DNA of 50,787 nucleotides from an uncultured Oxalicibacterium sp. (GCF_913776015.1 NZ_CAJYMD010000082.1:1-50787), one strand, 5' to 3'; counted from the first letter of the stretch, positions 16,788 to 26,237 are shown. Numbers and translations are program-made. The notes: generated by a model not told the origin, from the sequence alone.

Positions 16788-17606
16788 ATGCCTGTCGACC
16801 ACTACGAAAATTTTCCCGTTGCCTCCATTCTGTTACCCGCGCATTTGCGCCAGCCGGTACAGGTAATTTACGCGTTCGCGCGCAGCGCCGACGATCTGGC
16901 AGATGAAGGCGATGCGACACCTGAACAGCGCCTGACAGCGCTGGAAAACTACGAGGCCGAACTCAGCCGTATTGGCGCCGGGCAAATCCCGGTCACACCT
17001 CTATTTAATGAATTGGCAAAAGTCATTCGCCAGCATGCCCTGCCCCTGCAACCCTTTCATGACCTGCTGTCGGCATTCAAGCAGGATGTCGTCACCAAAC
17101 GCTACGCCAGCTTCCCTGCCTTGCTCGATTACTGCCGTCGCTCGGCCGACTCGGTTGGCATCCTGATGCTGCATCTCTATAACGAAAGCAGTACCGATAA
17201 CCTGCAAGATGCAAGCGCAATTTGTTCCGCCTTGCAATTGATTAACTTTTGGCAAGACGTTGCCCTCGATTGGCACAAGGAACGTATTTACCTACCCGCC
17301 GAAGACTGCATACGCTTTGGCGTCGATGCGCAACAGATTGAACAAGGCAACGTCAATCCATCCTGGCAGGCGTTGATGCAATTCGAAATTAGCCGCACAC
17401 GACAAATGATGCGCGATGGCGCCTCCCTGGCATTGCGTTTGCCGGGGCGTATCGGCTGGGAGTTGCGACTGGTAATACAAGGCGGGCTGCGCATTCTCGA
17501 GAAAATCGAAGCCGTGCAGTACGACGTGTTCCACCAGCGCCCTGTGCTGAACAAACTGGATTGGCTGCGCATCGTCTGGCGTGCACTATGCATGCGTCGT
17601 ACCTGA
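16788..17606 (+). CDS. hpnC: Squalene synthase HpnC (hydroxysqualene synthase step)
   Basis: HpnC belongs to the squalene/phytoene synthase family. In the three-enzyme bacterial route it converts presqualene diphosphate to hydroxysqualene. The 272-residue product opens VDHYENFPVASILLP, the HpnC signature, and carries the first Asp-rich site SADDLADEGD (33-42) and the second INFWQDVALDWHKERIYLP. The start at 16788 follows from the MPVDHYENF alignment. No ribosome binding site is visible, and an in-frame ATG at 16701 would add 29 poorly conserved residues. It is followed by hpnD 83 bases downstream and hpnE, all on the plus strand. Confidence 0.9.
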   Translation: MPVDHYENFPVASILLPAHLRQPVQVIYAFARSADDLADEGDATPEQRLTALENYEAELSRIGAGQIPVTPLFNELAKVIRQHALPLQPFHDLLSAFKQDVVTKRYASFPALLDYCRRSADSVGILMLHLYNESSTDNLQDASAICSALQLINFWQDVALDWHKERIYLPAEDCIRFGVDAQQIEQGNVNPSWQALMQFEISRTRQMMRDGASLALRLPGRIGWELRLVIQGGLRILEKIEAVQYDVFHQRPVLNKLDWLRIVWRALCMRRT

Positions 17607-17689
17607 ATTTTTTGCAAGACTTTATTTGTCCTGCATCGTGGAGTCGGCTAGCATAGCGGCTTGTTTTCGCCGAGGCGCGCCGAATTTCC

Positions 17690-18523
17690 ATGTCACCTGA
17701 CGAATATTGCCAGCAAAAAGCGGCCCAAAGCGGCTCCAGTTTTTATTACAGCTTCCTGTTCCTGCCACCTGAACGCCGCCGCGCGATCACGGCGCTCTAC
17801 GCGTTCTGTCGCGAAGTGGACGATACCGTCGACGAATGCACCGACGTGTCGATCGCTCGTGCCAAGCTGGCATGGTGGCGCAGCGAAGTCGGCACCATGA
17901 TCAACAGCACGCCGACGCATCCCGTCACAAAGGCGCTGCAACCGCATCTGACTGTCTATTCACTGGAAGTCACGCATCTTCTCGCCATCATCGACGGCAT
18001 GGAGATGGACCTCGACCAGACACGTTATCTGGATTTCGCCGGCTTGCGCAAATACTGCTGGCATGTCGCCAGCGTAGTCGGCATCCTTTCGGCAAAAATC
18101 TTTGGTGTGACCGATGTACGCACGCTGGAATACGCCGAAAAGCTCGGCCTTGCCTTCCAGCTCACCAACATCATTCGCGATGTTGGCGAAGATGCGCGCA
18201 AGGGTCGTATCTATCTGCCGGTCAACGAGCTGCAGCAATTCAACGTCACTGCCGCCGATATTTTGAATGCGCGCCACACCGAGAATTTTGAAAAGCTGAT
18301 GCAATTCCAGGCCGAGCGTGCACAGCACTGTTACAGCGAAGCGCTGGCCTTGCTGCCAAAGGCGGACCGTCGCACACAACGACCGGGGCTCATCATGGCG
18401 GCCATCTACCGTGCACTGCTCGGCGAAATCCAGCGAGACGGCTTTCACGTTCTGAACCAGCGCATTTCCCTGACGCCGATCCGCAAGCTATGGCTTGCCT
18501 GGATCACTTACGTACGCGGCTGA
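17690..18523 (+). CDS. hpnD: Presqualene diphosphate synthase HpnD
   Basis: HpnD condenses two farnesyl diphosphates to presqualene diphosphate, the entry step of the HpnCDE route. The 277-residue product has SSFYYSFLFLPPERRRAI at the start, the first metal site REVDDTVDEC (41-50) and the second LTNIIRDVGEDARKGRIYLP. Both Asp-rich motifs are intact. The C-terminus KLWLAWITYVRG is typical. The gene starts 83 bases past hpnC and ends six bases before hpnE, so hpnD and hpnE are surely one operon. No squalene-hopene cyclase gene follows, so the end product (hopanoid, or squalene used otherwise) cannot be told from the window. Confidence 0.93.
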   Translation: MSPDEYCQQKAAQSGSSFYYSFLFLPPERRRAITALYAFCREVDDTVDECTDVSIARAKLAWWRSEVGTMINSTPTHPVTKALQPHLTVYSLEVTHLLAIIDGMEMDLDQTRYLDFAGLRKYCWHVASVVGILSAKIFGVTDVRTLEYAEKLGLAFQLTNIIRDVGEDARKGRIYLPVNELQQFNVTAADILNARHTENFEKLMQFQAERAQHCYSEALALLPKADRRTQRPGLIMAAIYRALLGEIQRDGFHVLNQRISLTPIRKLWLAWITYVRG

Positions 18524-18529
18524 TCGCCG

Positions 18530-19852
18530 ATGAATGGGCGACAATCGATTGCTGTCATCGGTGCAGGCTGGGCCGGCTGCACTGCAGCGATGGATCTCAC
18601 CGAAGCCGGTTTTGCCGTCACTCTGTTCGAATCTGCGCGCACATTGGGCGGCCGCGCCCGTACAGTGAAGATTCAAAATACGCTGCTCGATAACGGCCAG
18701 CACATCCTGCTAGGCGCTTACACGCAAACCCTGTCGCAATTGCAAAAAGCCGGTGTCGATACCGCACAGGCATTGTTGCGGCTTCCCTTGCAAATGCGTT
18801 ACCCGCCCAACGACGACGGCATGACATTCGTCACGCCGCCCTTGCCCGCTCCCTTGCACATGCTGGTGGGACTGTGGCGCGCCAGCGGATTGACTCGCGA
18901 AGACAAGATGGCCTTGGCGCGCTTTACGACGACAGCGCGCTGGATGGACTGGCAACTTGATGAAGATTGCAGCGTAGCGACATTGCTGGATCGTTTCGAT
19001 CAAACCGAACGTCTGATCGCACTGATGTGGCGACCGCTTTGCATTGCAGCACTCAACACGCCAATCGAACGTGCCTCCGCACAAGTCTTTCTGAACGTAT
19101 TGCACGACAGCCTTGGTGCGCGTCGCACGGCCTCCGACATGCTTCTGCCGCGTGTCGATCTTGGTGCGCTGTTGCCTGACTACGCGGCCCGTTACATCAC
19201 GCAATACGGTGGAAATATTTCTTGCGGCACGACCGTCAAGACACTTCACAGCACCCAACAGGGATGGTCCGTCACATGCAGCGGCGGTCAGACAAGGTCT
19301 TTTGACGGCATTGTGGTGGCCACTTCGGCCTCTGCTGCGGTATCACTGCTGAATGATCTCGACGAAATCACATTGTCGGCGCTGGAGTTCGAACCCATTA
19401 CCACTTGCTACCTGCAATACGCACCAGACATTCGTTTGCCAGATCCGATGTATGCACTCTGTGACGACGCCGACAACCATCGCTGGGGACAATTCGTATT
19501 TGACCGCGGTCAATTGCACAGCGATCAGCACGGCTTGCTCGCCGTCGTCATCAGCACCGCGGCCCAGGCCGCCGATGTGGCACAAGACCAACTTGCTGCC
19601 ATGGTGGCAAGGCAATTGGCACAGGTGTTCGACAGAAGCGAACTTGGCGCTCCGCTGTGGACGCAAGTCATCACGGAAAAGCGTGCGACCTTTGCGTGTA
19701 CGCCGGCACTGAAACGGGTAAAGGAAGAAACGGTTTACGATAATCTGGTGCTTGCCGGCGATTATCTCGCAAGCCCCTATCCTGCCACGCTCGAATCGGC
19801 AGTACGGAGCGGCCAACAAGCTGCACGATTGCTGACGGAACATTTTTCCTGA
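18530..19852 (+). CDS. hpnE: Hydroxysqualene dehydroxylase HpnE
   Basis: HpnE is an FAD-dependent amine-oxidase-fold enzyme that reductively removes the hydroxyl of hydroxysqualene to give squalene. The 440-residue product has the dinucleotide fold IAVIGAGWAGCTAA (7-20), the LGGRARTVKI strand (second FAD contact), LDNGQHILLGAYTQTL and, near the C-terminus, DNLVLAGDYLASPYPATLESAVRSG. That last stretch is the FAD-binding GD motif shared with phytoene desaturases. The ATG lies six bases after the hpnD stop. A strong terminator follows within about 50 bases, so hpnCDE ends here. Confidence 0.92.
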   Translation: MNGRQSIAVIGAGWAGCTAAMDLTEAGFAVTLFESARTLGGRARTVKIQNTLLDNGQHILLGAYTQTLSQLQKAGVDTAQALLRLPLQMRYPPNDDGMTFVTPPLPAPLHMLVGLWRASGLTREDKMALARFTTTARWMDWQLDEDCSVATLLDRFDQTERLIALMWRPLCIAALNTPIERASAQVFLNVLHDSLGARRTASDMLLPRVDLGALLPDYAARYITQYGGNISCGTTVKTLHSTQQGWSVTCSGGQTRSFDGIVVATSASAAVSLLNDLDEITLSALEFEPITTCYLQYAPDIRLPDPMYALCDDADNHRWGQFVFDRGQLHSDQHGLLAVVISTAAQAADVAQDQLAAMVARQLAQVFDRSELGAPLWTQVITEKRATFACTPALKRVKEETVYDNLVLAGDYLASPYPATLESAVRSGQQAARLLTEHFS

Positions 19853-19899
19853 CACTCAGAATCGCAACCCGAATCTTCCGGCAGGACAATTCAATAAAA

Positions 19900-19934
19900 A
19901 AAACGCCACAACAAATAAGTTGTTGTGGCGTTTT
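19900..19934. terminator. Bidirectional terminator between hpnE and radA
   Basis: Perfect 15-bp stem AAAACGCCACAACAA/TTGTTGTGGCGTTTT, loop ATAAG, followed by a broken T run on the plus strand and an A/T run on the other. It lies between convergent genes. Confidence 0.88.
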
Positions 19935-20035
19935 CTTTTTTTACTTAAGGCGGTATGAAATGATGTTTTGGATGTTAGGTGTCTGAACGGGATGCCCACT
20001 TTCAGTGAAATCGCGTAGCGCTGTTCATCCAATCG

Positions 20036-21409
20036 TCATTCATATTCTCGAATCCGGTTCAATGCCTCATCGATACGCTCCACACCGATTATCTTCAGAC
20101 CTTCGATCTGCTGCTTGGGCGCATTGGATTTCGGGATCAGCGCCATCGAAAAACCCAGCTTGGCCGCTTCCCTTAGACGTTCCTGCCCACGCGGTGCCGG
20201 ACGAATTTCCCCGGCCAATCCGACTTCACCAAACACGACCAACCCGCGCGGCAAAGGTTTGCTGCGCATGGAAGAATGAATCGCTAGCAGCACAGCAAGA
20301 TCGGCGGCAGGTTCGGTGATCTTGACGCCGCCCACCGCATTGATGAAAACATCCTGATCGAATGCCGCTACGCCGGCATGCCGATGCATGACGGCCAGCA
20401 GCATCGCAAGCCGGTTCTGTTCGAGGCCGACCGAAAGACGGCGCGCATTCGGCAAAGGCGATGAATCGACCAGTGCCTGCACCTCCACCAGCAAGGGCCG
20501 TGTGCCCTCTTGCGTCACCATCACGCACGAGCCCGGAACGGGATTGTCATGCTGCGAAAGAAACAGCGCGGAAGGATTGGATACACCTTTCAAGCCTTTT
20601 TCCGTCATGGCAAAAACGCCCAGCTCATTAACGGCGCCAAAGCGATTCTTGATGGCCCGCACGAGGCGAAAACTCGAATGCGTATCGCCTTCAAAGTACA
20701 GCACGGTATCGACGATGTGCTCAAGCACACGCGGCCCGGCTAGTGCGCCCTCCTTCGTCACATGTCCGACCATGATGATGGTAACGCCGCTTTGTTTGGC
20801 TGCCCGCGTCAGTTGCGCAGCGCATTCGCGTACCTGTGCGACCGAACCCGGCGCAGAAGTCAAGGCATCCGAATACATGGTCTGGATCGAATCGATGACC
20901 GCGACTTCCGGTTTGAGATCGGCCAGTGTTCCCAGGATCTTTTCAAGCTGGATTTCTGCCTGCAGCTTCAGTTCGTGCGCATCGACAGCAAGCCTTTTCG
21001 CGCGTAACGCGATTTGCGAACCAGACTCTTCGCCGCTGACGTACAACACTTTCTTGGCCCGCGCCAGATTCGCCAGTGCCTGCAATAACAGCGTCGATTT
21101 TCCGATGCCCGGATCGCCACCGATCAGCACCACGCCACCGGAAACCAGTCCTCCACCCAGTACGCGGTCAAATTCCTCAATGCCCGTACCGAAACGTGGC
21201 ACATCGATGGCTTCGATATCCGCCAGGCTCAAAACCGGCGCTGTTTGCGCCAATCCCTGAGGTTGGCTGGAAAAGCGATTGTTACCCGCACTTTCCACGA
21301 CCGTTTCGACCAGCGTATTCCATGCAGCACAGGCTGGACATTGGCCCGCCCACTTGTTGCTGATACCGCCACATTCCGTGCAGGTGTAATTGGTCTTTAC
21401 CTTGGCCAT
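20036..21409 (-). CDS. radA: DNA repair protein RadA (Sms)
   Basis: RadA is a RecA-like ATPase that drives branch migration during recombination. The 457-residue product has the N-terminal zinc finger (Cys10, Cys13, Cys24, Cys27: CTEC...CPAC), Walker A GGDPGIGKST (96-105), Walker B VAVIDSIQTM, the RadA-specific KNRFG motif (AIKNRFGAVNE), and a C-terminal Lon-protease-like fold ending with VGLAGEIRPAPRGQERLREA. The ATG at 21409 (MAKVKTNYTC) is the standard start. It follows alr by 47 bases on the same strand, which suggests an alr-radA unit, and ends near a terminator. Confidence 0.95.
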   Translation of the reverse strand: MAKVKTNYTCTECGGISNKWAGQCPACAAWNTLVETVVESAGNNRFSSQPQGLAQTAPVLSLADIEAIDVPRFGTGIEEFDRVLGGGLVSGGVVLIGGDPGIGKSTLLLQALANLARAKKVLYVSGEESGSQIALRAKRLAVDAHELKLQAEIQLEKILGTLADLKPEVAVIDSIQTMYSDALTSAPGSVAQVRECAAQLTRAAKQSGVTIIMVGHVTKEGALAGPRVLEHIVDTVLYFEGDTHSSFRLVRAIKNRFGAVNELGVFAMTEKGLKGVSNPSALFLSQHDNPVPGSCVMVTQEGTRPLLVEVQALVDSSPLPNARRLSVGLEQNRLAMLLAVMHRHAGVAAFDQDVFINAVGGVKITEPAADLAVLLAIHSSMRSKPLPRGLVVFGEVGLAGEIRPAPRGQERLREAAKLGFSMALIPKSNAPKQQIEGLKIIGVERIDEALNRIREYE

Positions 21410-21456
21410 GAATCCATGTCTCTTGTTAGTGGTCCCATTGGCATTCGCCGTGTTTT

Positions 21457-22536
21457 TTAGTCGGCATCCACCATGCGCACGCGCGGTGCCACGGCACACA
21501 TCAGTTCATAGCCGACCGTGCCGGCCGCGTTGGCAACCTCATCGATCGGCAAACCCTCGCCCCACAGGGTGACATGGCTGCCGACTCGCGCATTTTTTAT
21601 CGGGGTCAAATCAACCGTGATCATGTCCATCGATACACGCCCCACCAATCGCGTCCTGATGCCCTCCACCAGAACTGGCGTACCGGCAGGTGCATGCCGC
21701 GGATAGCCATCCGCATAACCGCATGCCACTACTCCAATCGTCATCGGACCATCCGCGACGAAACAACTGCCATAACCGACCGCATCGCCGCGCTGGATGC
21801 ATTGCATGCCAATAATCTCGCTGCGCAATGTCATCGTCGGCCGAAGGTCGAAAGATGCTGCGGATTGCCTGGATGGCGTAGCCCCATACAGCATGATGCC
21901 TGGTCGTACCCAGTCAGCCGCACAATCGGCTTGCAAGAGATCGGCGGCCGAATTGGACAGACAGCGTTCGCCATCCAAACCGAGTGTCGCCTGTTTGAAG
22001 CGGCGCACTTGCTCAGCCGGCGGCAAAACGGGATTGGCGGCGTCATCGGCATTGGCGAAGTGGGTCATGAATGCAATGCTGCGTACGGCAGGCAGCGCGC
22101 GCAACCGTCGATACACATCCGCAACCGCGGCAGGCATGAATCCAAGTCGGTTCATGCCTGAATTGATCTTCAGATGCACATCGAGTGCATCTGATAATGG
22201 CGCACTTTCCAGCAAAGACAGCTGTTGCTCGGAATGAACAACGATATCGATGCGATGTTCAACTGCCAGATGCACATCTGCTGCATCAAAGCAGCCTTCG
22301 AGAAGCAGGATGCGCTTGCGCCAGCCCAATTCGCGCAACGTGACGACACCTTCCGGCTCGATCAGCCCCAGCCCATCTGCGGCTGCAAAGCCACGAACGG
22401 CGCGCGCAAGCCCATGTCCATAGGCATTTGCCTTGACGATGGCCCACGTCCGCGATTGCGGCGCATGCGCTCGGGCGACATCGAGATTGTGCTGCAGGGC
22501 GGCGATATCGATGGTTGCAACGAGCGGTCTAGGCAT
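21457..22536 (-). CDS. alr: Alanine racemase
   Basis: Alr is a PLP enzyme that makes D-alanine for peptidoglycan. The 359-residue product has the PLP lysine in WAIVKANAYGHG (Lys35), the partner tyrosine in GDAVGYGSCF, ATPSRQSA and MTLRSEIIGMQ around the cofactor phosphate, and the Met-Asp segment VSMDMITVDL typical of the family. The ATG at 22536 begins MPRPLVATIDIAALQHNL as expected. It is divergent from lplT and followed by radA. The lplT-alr-radA order is common in Burkholderiales (from memory, not searched). D-alanine produced here could also be the substrate of DadA at 3065-4312. Confidence 0.95.
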   Translation of the reverse strand: MPRPLVATIDIAALQHNLDVARAHAPQSRTWAIVKANAYGHGLARAVRGFAAADGLGLIEPEGVVTLRELGWRKRILLLEGCFDAADVHLAVEHRIDIVVHSEQQLSLLESAPLSDALDVHLKINSGMNRLGFMPAAVADVYRRLRALPAVRSIAFMTHFANADDAANPVLPPAEQVRRFKQATLGLDGERCLSNSAADLLQADCAADWVRPGIMLYGATPSRQSAASFDLRPTMTLRSEIIGMQCIQRGDAVGYGSCFVADGPMTIGVVACGYADGYPRHAPAGTPVLVEGIRTRLVGRVSMDMITVDLTPIKNARVGSHVTLWGEGLPIDEVANAAGTVGYELMCAVAPRVRMVDAD

Positions 22537-22633
22537 AAAGCGAAGGGAAAATAGTCAATCAGTCAAGGCTGTATTTTACCGGACACATCCTTGTCAGGCG
22601 GGACCAATTCAATCCTTTTGCCTCTCCTTTATA

Positions 22634-22642
22634 TGGTATAAA
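22634..22642 (+). promoter_or_regulatory. Candidate extended -10 promoter of lplT
   Basis: TGG-TATAAA, an extended -10 element, lies about 38 bases before the lplT ATG. There is no good -35 hexamer at the right spacing, which is usual for extended -10 promoters. Confidence 0.35.
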
Positions 22643-22679
22643 GCTGGACAGAGACAAAGCTTAGAACAAGATCGATCGG

Positions 22680-23939
22680 ATGAATCGCGGTTTTTACACC
22701 ATCATGGCGGCGCAGTTTTTTTCTTCGCTCGCCGACAACGCCCTACTTATTGCGGCCATTGCCCTTCTCACAGTGATGCAGTCACCCGAGTGGATGACGC
22801 CATTGCTGAAATTGTTCTTTGTATTGTCTTATGTACTGCTAGCCGCCTTCGTCGGTGCCTTTGCCGACTCGCTGCCCAAGGGACGGGTGATGTTTGTCAC
22901 CAATCTCATCAAGATTTTCGGCTGCGCGCTGATGTTCTTTCATGTGCACCCGTTACTCGCCTATGCCATCGTTGGCTTTGGCGCAGCTGCATACTCGCCG
23001 GCCAAGTACGGCATCCTCACCGAATTGCTTCCTGCGGAAAAACTGGTTGCCGCCAATGGCTGGATCGAAGGTTTGACGGTTGCATCCATCATCCTGGGCA
23101 CAGTCATGGGCGGTGCGCTCATCAATCCGAAAGTTTCTGCCTACCTCCTTTCATTCCAAGGCTTTACCATCATCGGCATCGATACGCCCGCCGAAGCGGC
23201 ACTCTGCATTATCGCCATCGCCTATCTTCTGGCAGCCCTGTTCAATCTGAAAATCCCTGATACAGGAGCGCGCTACCCGCATCAGGAACGCAATCCGATC
23301 AAGCTGATCGGCGACTTTGCCGGTTGCTTCAAGACACTCTGGCGCGATCGTCTTGGTCAGATTTCGCTGGCTGTGACTACCTTGTTCTGGGGCGCTGGCG
23401 CAACATTGCAATTCATCGTACTCAAATGGGCAGAAAGTGCTTTGGGCATGGCGCTCGACAAGGCAGCCATTCTGCAGGGGATTGTTGCCGTTGGCGTGGC
23501 GCTTGGCGCCGTTGCTGCTGCGCGTTTCGTCCCGTTGAAGAAATCGCTGACGGTAATGCCGTTGGGCATCATCATGGGTTTCGTGGTTCTGGCGATGACG
23601 ATGGTCAAATCGATCTGGCTGGCGTATCCATTGCTCGTGATCATCGGTGCCTTATCCGGCTATTTTGTAGTGCCAATGAATGCCTTGCTGCAGCATCGCG
23701 GTCACGTACTGATGAGCGCCGGTCATTCGATCGCCGTGCAAAACTTCAACGAGAATCTCTCTGTGCTAACGATGCTGATGATCTATGCGCTGATGGTCAA
23801 ACTCGATCTGAACATCAATATCGTGATCGCCATGTTCGGTCTGTTCGTCTCCGGCATCATGTTCCTGATCATGCGCCGGCATGCCGCCAATCAGCGCGAG
23901 CACGATTCGCTGTCATTGATCGGCGAACCCAAACACTGA
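22680..23939 (+). CDS. lplT: Lysophospholipid transporter LplT
   Basis: LplT is a major-facilitator protein that flips lysophospholipids across the inner membrane for re-acylation. The 419-residue product has about twelve hydrophobic helices. The opening GFYTIMAAQFFSSLADNALL, the segment GAAAYSPAKYGILTELLP and the second-half loop PMNALLQHRGHVLMSAGHSI match LplT. In enterobacteria lplT is paired with aas (acyltransferase/acyl-ACP synthetase); no aas gene is beside it here, so the re-acylating partner must be elsewhere. It is divergent from alr. The ribosome binding site is poor. Confidence 0.92.
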   Translation: MNRGFYTIMAAQFFSSLADNALLIAAIALLTVMQSPEWMTPLLKLFFVLSYVLLAAFVGAFADSLPKGRVMFVTNLIKIFGCALMFFHVHPLLAYAIVGFGAAAYSPAKYGILTELLPAEKLVAANGWIEGLTVASIILGTVMGGALINPKVSAYLLSFQGFTIIGIDTPAEAALCIIAIAYLLAALFNLKIPDTGARYPHQERNPIKLIGDFAGCFKTLWRDRLGQISLAVTTLFWGAGATLQFIVLKWAESALGMALDKAAILQGIVAVGVALGAVAAARFVPLKKSLTVMPLGIIMGFVVLAMTMVKSIWLAYPLLVIIGALSGYFVVPMNALLQHRGHVLMSAGHSIAVQNFNENLSVLTMLMIYALMVKLDLNINIVIAMFGLFVSGIMFLIMRRHAANQREHDSLSLIGEPKH

Positions 23940-23951
23940 TTCAGACCTGAT

Positions 23952-24923
23952 TCAGGAGCGCGGTCGACTCAAGCCAATGCGTTGTCCGGCTCGCGTGCGC
24001 CAGTCATCCGGCACCACGAATCCACGCGCGACTTCCCGCGCCGTATCACCAACAACTTCCATGCAGGCGACCATCACCGGCATCGTATCGTCCAAAAACT
24101 GCTGCTGTAGCTGCGCCTCCAAGACAGGCAAGGTGATGGTTTCCTCGATGGCACAACACGCTGGTGCCAACCAGGACAGGCGTGGCAACACCATGTAGCG
24201 CAAAGCACTTGCATCCCATGTCGTCATTTCCGCGCATGCGCACCAGAAACCACGGCAATGCGCCGGGTGCAGGCCCTCGATAATGCCTGGCGCATCTTCG
24301 CTGTGTCGATAGAATAACCAGCCCTTCACCAAGGCCTGCGCCATGGAAACGGGTGCCGGCAAAAATTGCGCTGCCGCAGGATGCGCCGCCAGATGAAGCT
24401 GGCGATCAAAAATCTTGTGCATCTTCGCACCCAGCGTATCTGCCAGATTGGGTCCAACGAAGTAATCCGCATCGTGCCCCGCCCCGCTCGATTCAAGCAG
24501 ATAAAACTTGGTCGCAAATTCCCAATGCACCAGTTGGCCCGCGATCTGCAGCAGAAAATCGAACTCGCCAACGGTGTGATGTTTGTCTCGCACCTGCAAG
24601 CCATGCGCAGTCAACCAACCACGGTCGTGCAGATAGAAAGCCAATAGCGATTCCGCATAGCGACCAAGACGCGTGTAGGGAGTAATGTTGAGAGTGGAAA
24701 TCAACGGCGCTGGATTGGCATCCAGCTTGGCGAGAAACTCGGCAAGTTGGGATGGCTCGATCAAATCGGCCAGACTGGCAACCCTGCCTTGCCACTTTTG
24801 CGACGTTGCATCAAGCAGATCCGGCGCGTCCAGCAACCACGCCAAGCCCCTTACATGCGGGTCGAGCAGATGTCCCCAACGTCGATGAAATTCGCGCTGG
24901 CTCCGACCATATTCGCTATTCAC
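23952..24923 (-). CDS. DUF1853 family protein
   Basis: A 323-residue soluble protein matching DUF1853 (PF08907), a proteobacterial family of unknown function. Recognisable parts are the opening REFHRRWGHLLDPHVRGLAWLLDAPDLL, TRLGRYAESLLAFYL, and the segment VGEFDFLLQIAGQLVHWEFATKFYL. The Glu-Phe-Asp plus Glu-x-x-x-Lys pattern in that segment resembles the core of restriction-endonuclease-like nuclease folds; this is an inference from the motif only. The start is GTG at 24923, one base after the stop of the upstream glycosylase gene, so translation is probably coupled. It is the last gene of the tsaB-rimI-udg4 run and ends 13 bases from the convergent lplT stop. Confidence 0.8.
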   Translation of the reverse strand: MNSEYGRSQREFHRRWGHLLDPHVRGLAWLLDAPDLLDATSQKWQGRVASLADLIEPSQLAEFLAKLDANPAPLISTLNITPYTRLGRYAESLLAFYLHDRGWLTAHGLQVRDKHHTVGEFDFLLQIAGQLVHWEFATKFYLLESSGAGHDADYFVGPNLADTLGAKMHKIFDRQLHLAAHPAAAQFLPAPVSMAQALVKGWLFYRHSEDAPGIIEGLHPAHCRGFWCACAEMTTWDASALRYMVLPRLSWLAPACCAIEETITLPVLEAQLQQQFLDDTMPVMVACMEVVGDTAREVARGFVVPDDWRTRAGQRIGLSRPRS

Positions 24924-24924
24924 G

Positions 24925-25743
24925 TCAGGCGGTCTGGCGGAAGGTTTCCATTGCCAGACACAGATCAGCCCAGGTTTTCCCCTTGTCCCGCATATTGCGC
25001 AACAGATAGGCTGGGTGATACGTGACGATCAATGGTTTGCCAGCGTAGCGATGTACACTGCCGCGCAAACGACTCACGGGGGTCGCCGGATCGAGCGCAA
25101 GCAGAGACAACGCCGCCGTCTTGCCAAGAGCGATGATGACTGTCGGATTGATCAGTGCAATCTGACGTTCCAGATAAGGCATGCAAGCTGCAGCCTCCTC
25201 CTGAGTCGGTGGCCGATCGCGCTTGTTGCCATCGGTAGGACGACATTTAACGATATTAGCGATATAGGTATTGTCACCTCGCCTCAACCCCATCGCCGCC
25301 ATCATATTGTCGAGCAACTTGCCAGCCGGACCGACAAATGGCAAGCCTTGCATATCTTCATTACGCCCTGGCCCCTCGCCAACAAACAACCAACGCGCTT
25401 TTTGGTCACCCGTGCCAAACACGGTTCGCGTTCTGCCGTGGCACAAACCACACGTCTTGCAACCACTGACCATTTCCTGCAAAGGAATCCAGTCAAGTGG
25501 GGCAATCGCATTCTCGCTAGCGTGTGCGATGGCTGGCTCGGACGATGCGGGAGAAATATCGACAATTGGCACGACCTCTACAGGCTGCTCGGGCGCAGCA
25601 CGCCATGCGAGTTCCTCAGCCATTTCCGGCAATGGATTCTCATTATCCTGTGGCATCTCAGTTGCATGATGGTCGCGCCGCACCCATAACGGTGCCAGGC
25701 CCATTTCCTGCAAGAAGGCGTGACGGCGCTCTGTCGTACTCAT
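24925..25743 (-). CDS. Uracil-DNA glycosylase, family 4 (Fe-S type)
   Basis: Family 4 UDGs remove uracil from DNA and carry a 4Fe-4S cluster. The 272-residue product has a variable N-terminal 90 residues, then CKTCGLC (95-101) plus Cys167 in IVKCRP and Cys187 as cluster ligand candidates. The active-site motif is GEGPGRNEDMQGLPFVG (122-138), and the second motif TYHPAYLLR lies near the end. The start at 25743 overlaps the rimI stop by four bases (ATGA). The downstream DUF1853 gene follows one base after the stop. Family 4 enzymes were first known from thermophiles but are widespread in bacteria that lack, or supplement, Ung. Confidence 0.9.
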   Translation of the reverse strand: MSTTERRHAFLQEMGLAPLWVRRDHHATEMPQDNENPLPEMAEELAWRAAPEQPVEVVPIVDISPASSEPAIAHASENAIAPLDWIPLQEMVSGCKTCGLCHGRTRTVFGTGDQKARWLFVGEGPGRNEDMQGLPFVGPAGKLLDNMMAAMGLRRGDNTYIANIVKCRPTDGNKRDRPPTQEEAAACMPYLERQIALINPTVIIALGKTAALSLLALDPATPVSRLRGSVHRYAGKPLIVTYHPAYLLRNMRDKGKTWADLCLAMETFRQTA

Positions 25744-26237
25744 AGAACCAGCTTCATGACGATCGCGTCTTCACGCGTATTATTGGGTGCCGGATAGTAT
25801 CCCTTGCGAATCCCGATACGATCAAAGCCGTAACGCAGATAGATTTTTGCAGCACGCTCGTTTGATGGACGCACTTCCAGCAACATCGCCTCCAGCCTGC
25901 GTTCGACCGCAATCGCTCTTGCCTTGTCCAGCAAGCGCAAACCGATGCCCTTCCCATGCAAACTGGGATGCACGGTGATGTTGAGCAAATGTGCGTCATC
26001 TACAGAGAGCATCAAGAGAAAATAACCGTAGAGCACGCCAGTGCCGTCGCGCAAGACCCAGGTTTCGTATTCGCTGCGAATGGAGTCGATGAAATTGCCA
26101 CGCGTCCAAGGAAAAGGGTAGACCTCGTTCTCGATCTGCACCACATCATCAATGTCGGCAATCTGCATGCGATAAAAGAAAAGTCCGTGCGAGGAAGCCG
26201 GCTCAAGCGAACGAATGGGGCTGGGAACAGAACTCAT
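25740..26237 (-). CDS. rimI: Ribosomal protein bS18 alanine N-acetyltransferase
   Basis: RimI acetylates the N-terminal alanine of bS18. The 165-residue product is a GNAT protein. After about 18 leader residues come FYRMQIADIDDVVQIENEVYPFPWTRGNF, then the acetyl-CoA loop HPSLHGKGIGLRLL, the LLEVRPSNERAAKIYLRYGF strand and helix, and the C-terminal REDAIVMKL. All are RimI hallmarks. It sits in a tight cluster: its start overlaps the tsaB stop by four bases and its stop overlaps the glycosylase start by four. The tsaB-rimI pair is widely conserved. Confidence 0.93.
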   Translation of the reverse strand: MSSVPSPIRSLEPASSHGLFFYRMQIADIDDVVQIENEVYPFPWTRGNFIDSIRSEYETWVLRDGTGVLYGYFLLMLSVDDAHLLNITVHPSLHGKGIGLRLLDKARAIAVERRLEAMLLEVRPSNERAAKIYLRYGFDRIGIRKGYYPAPNNTREDAIVMKLVL

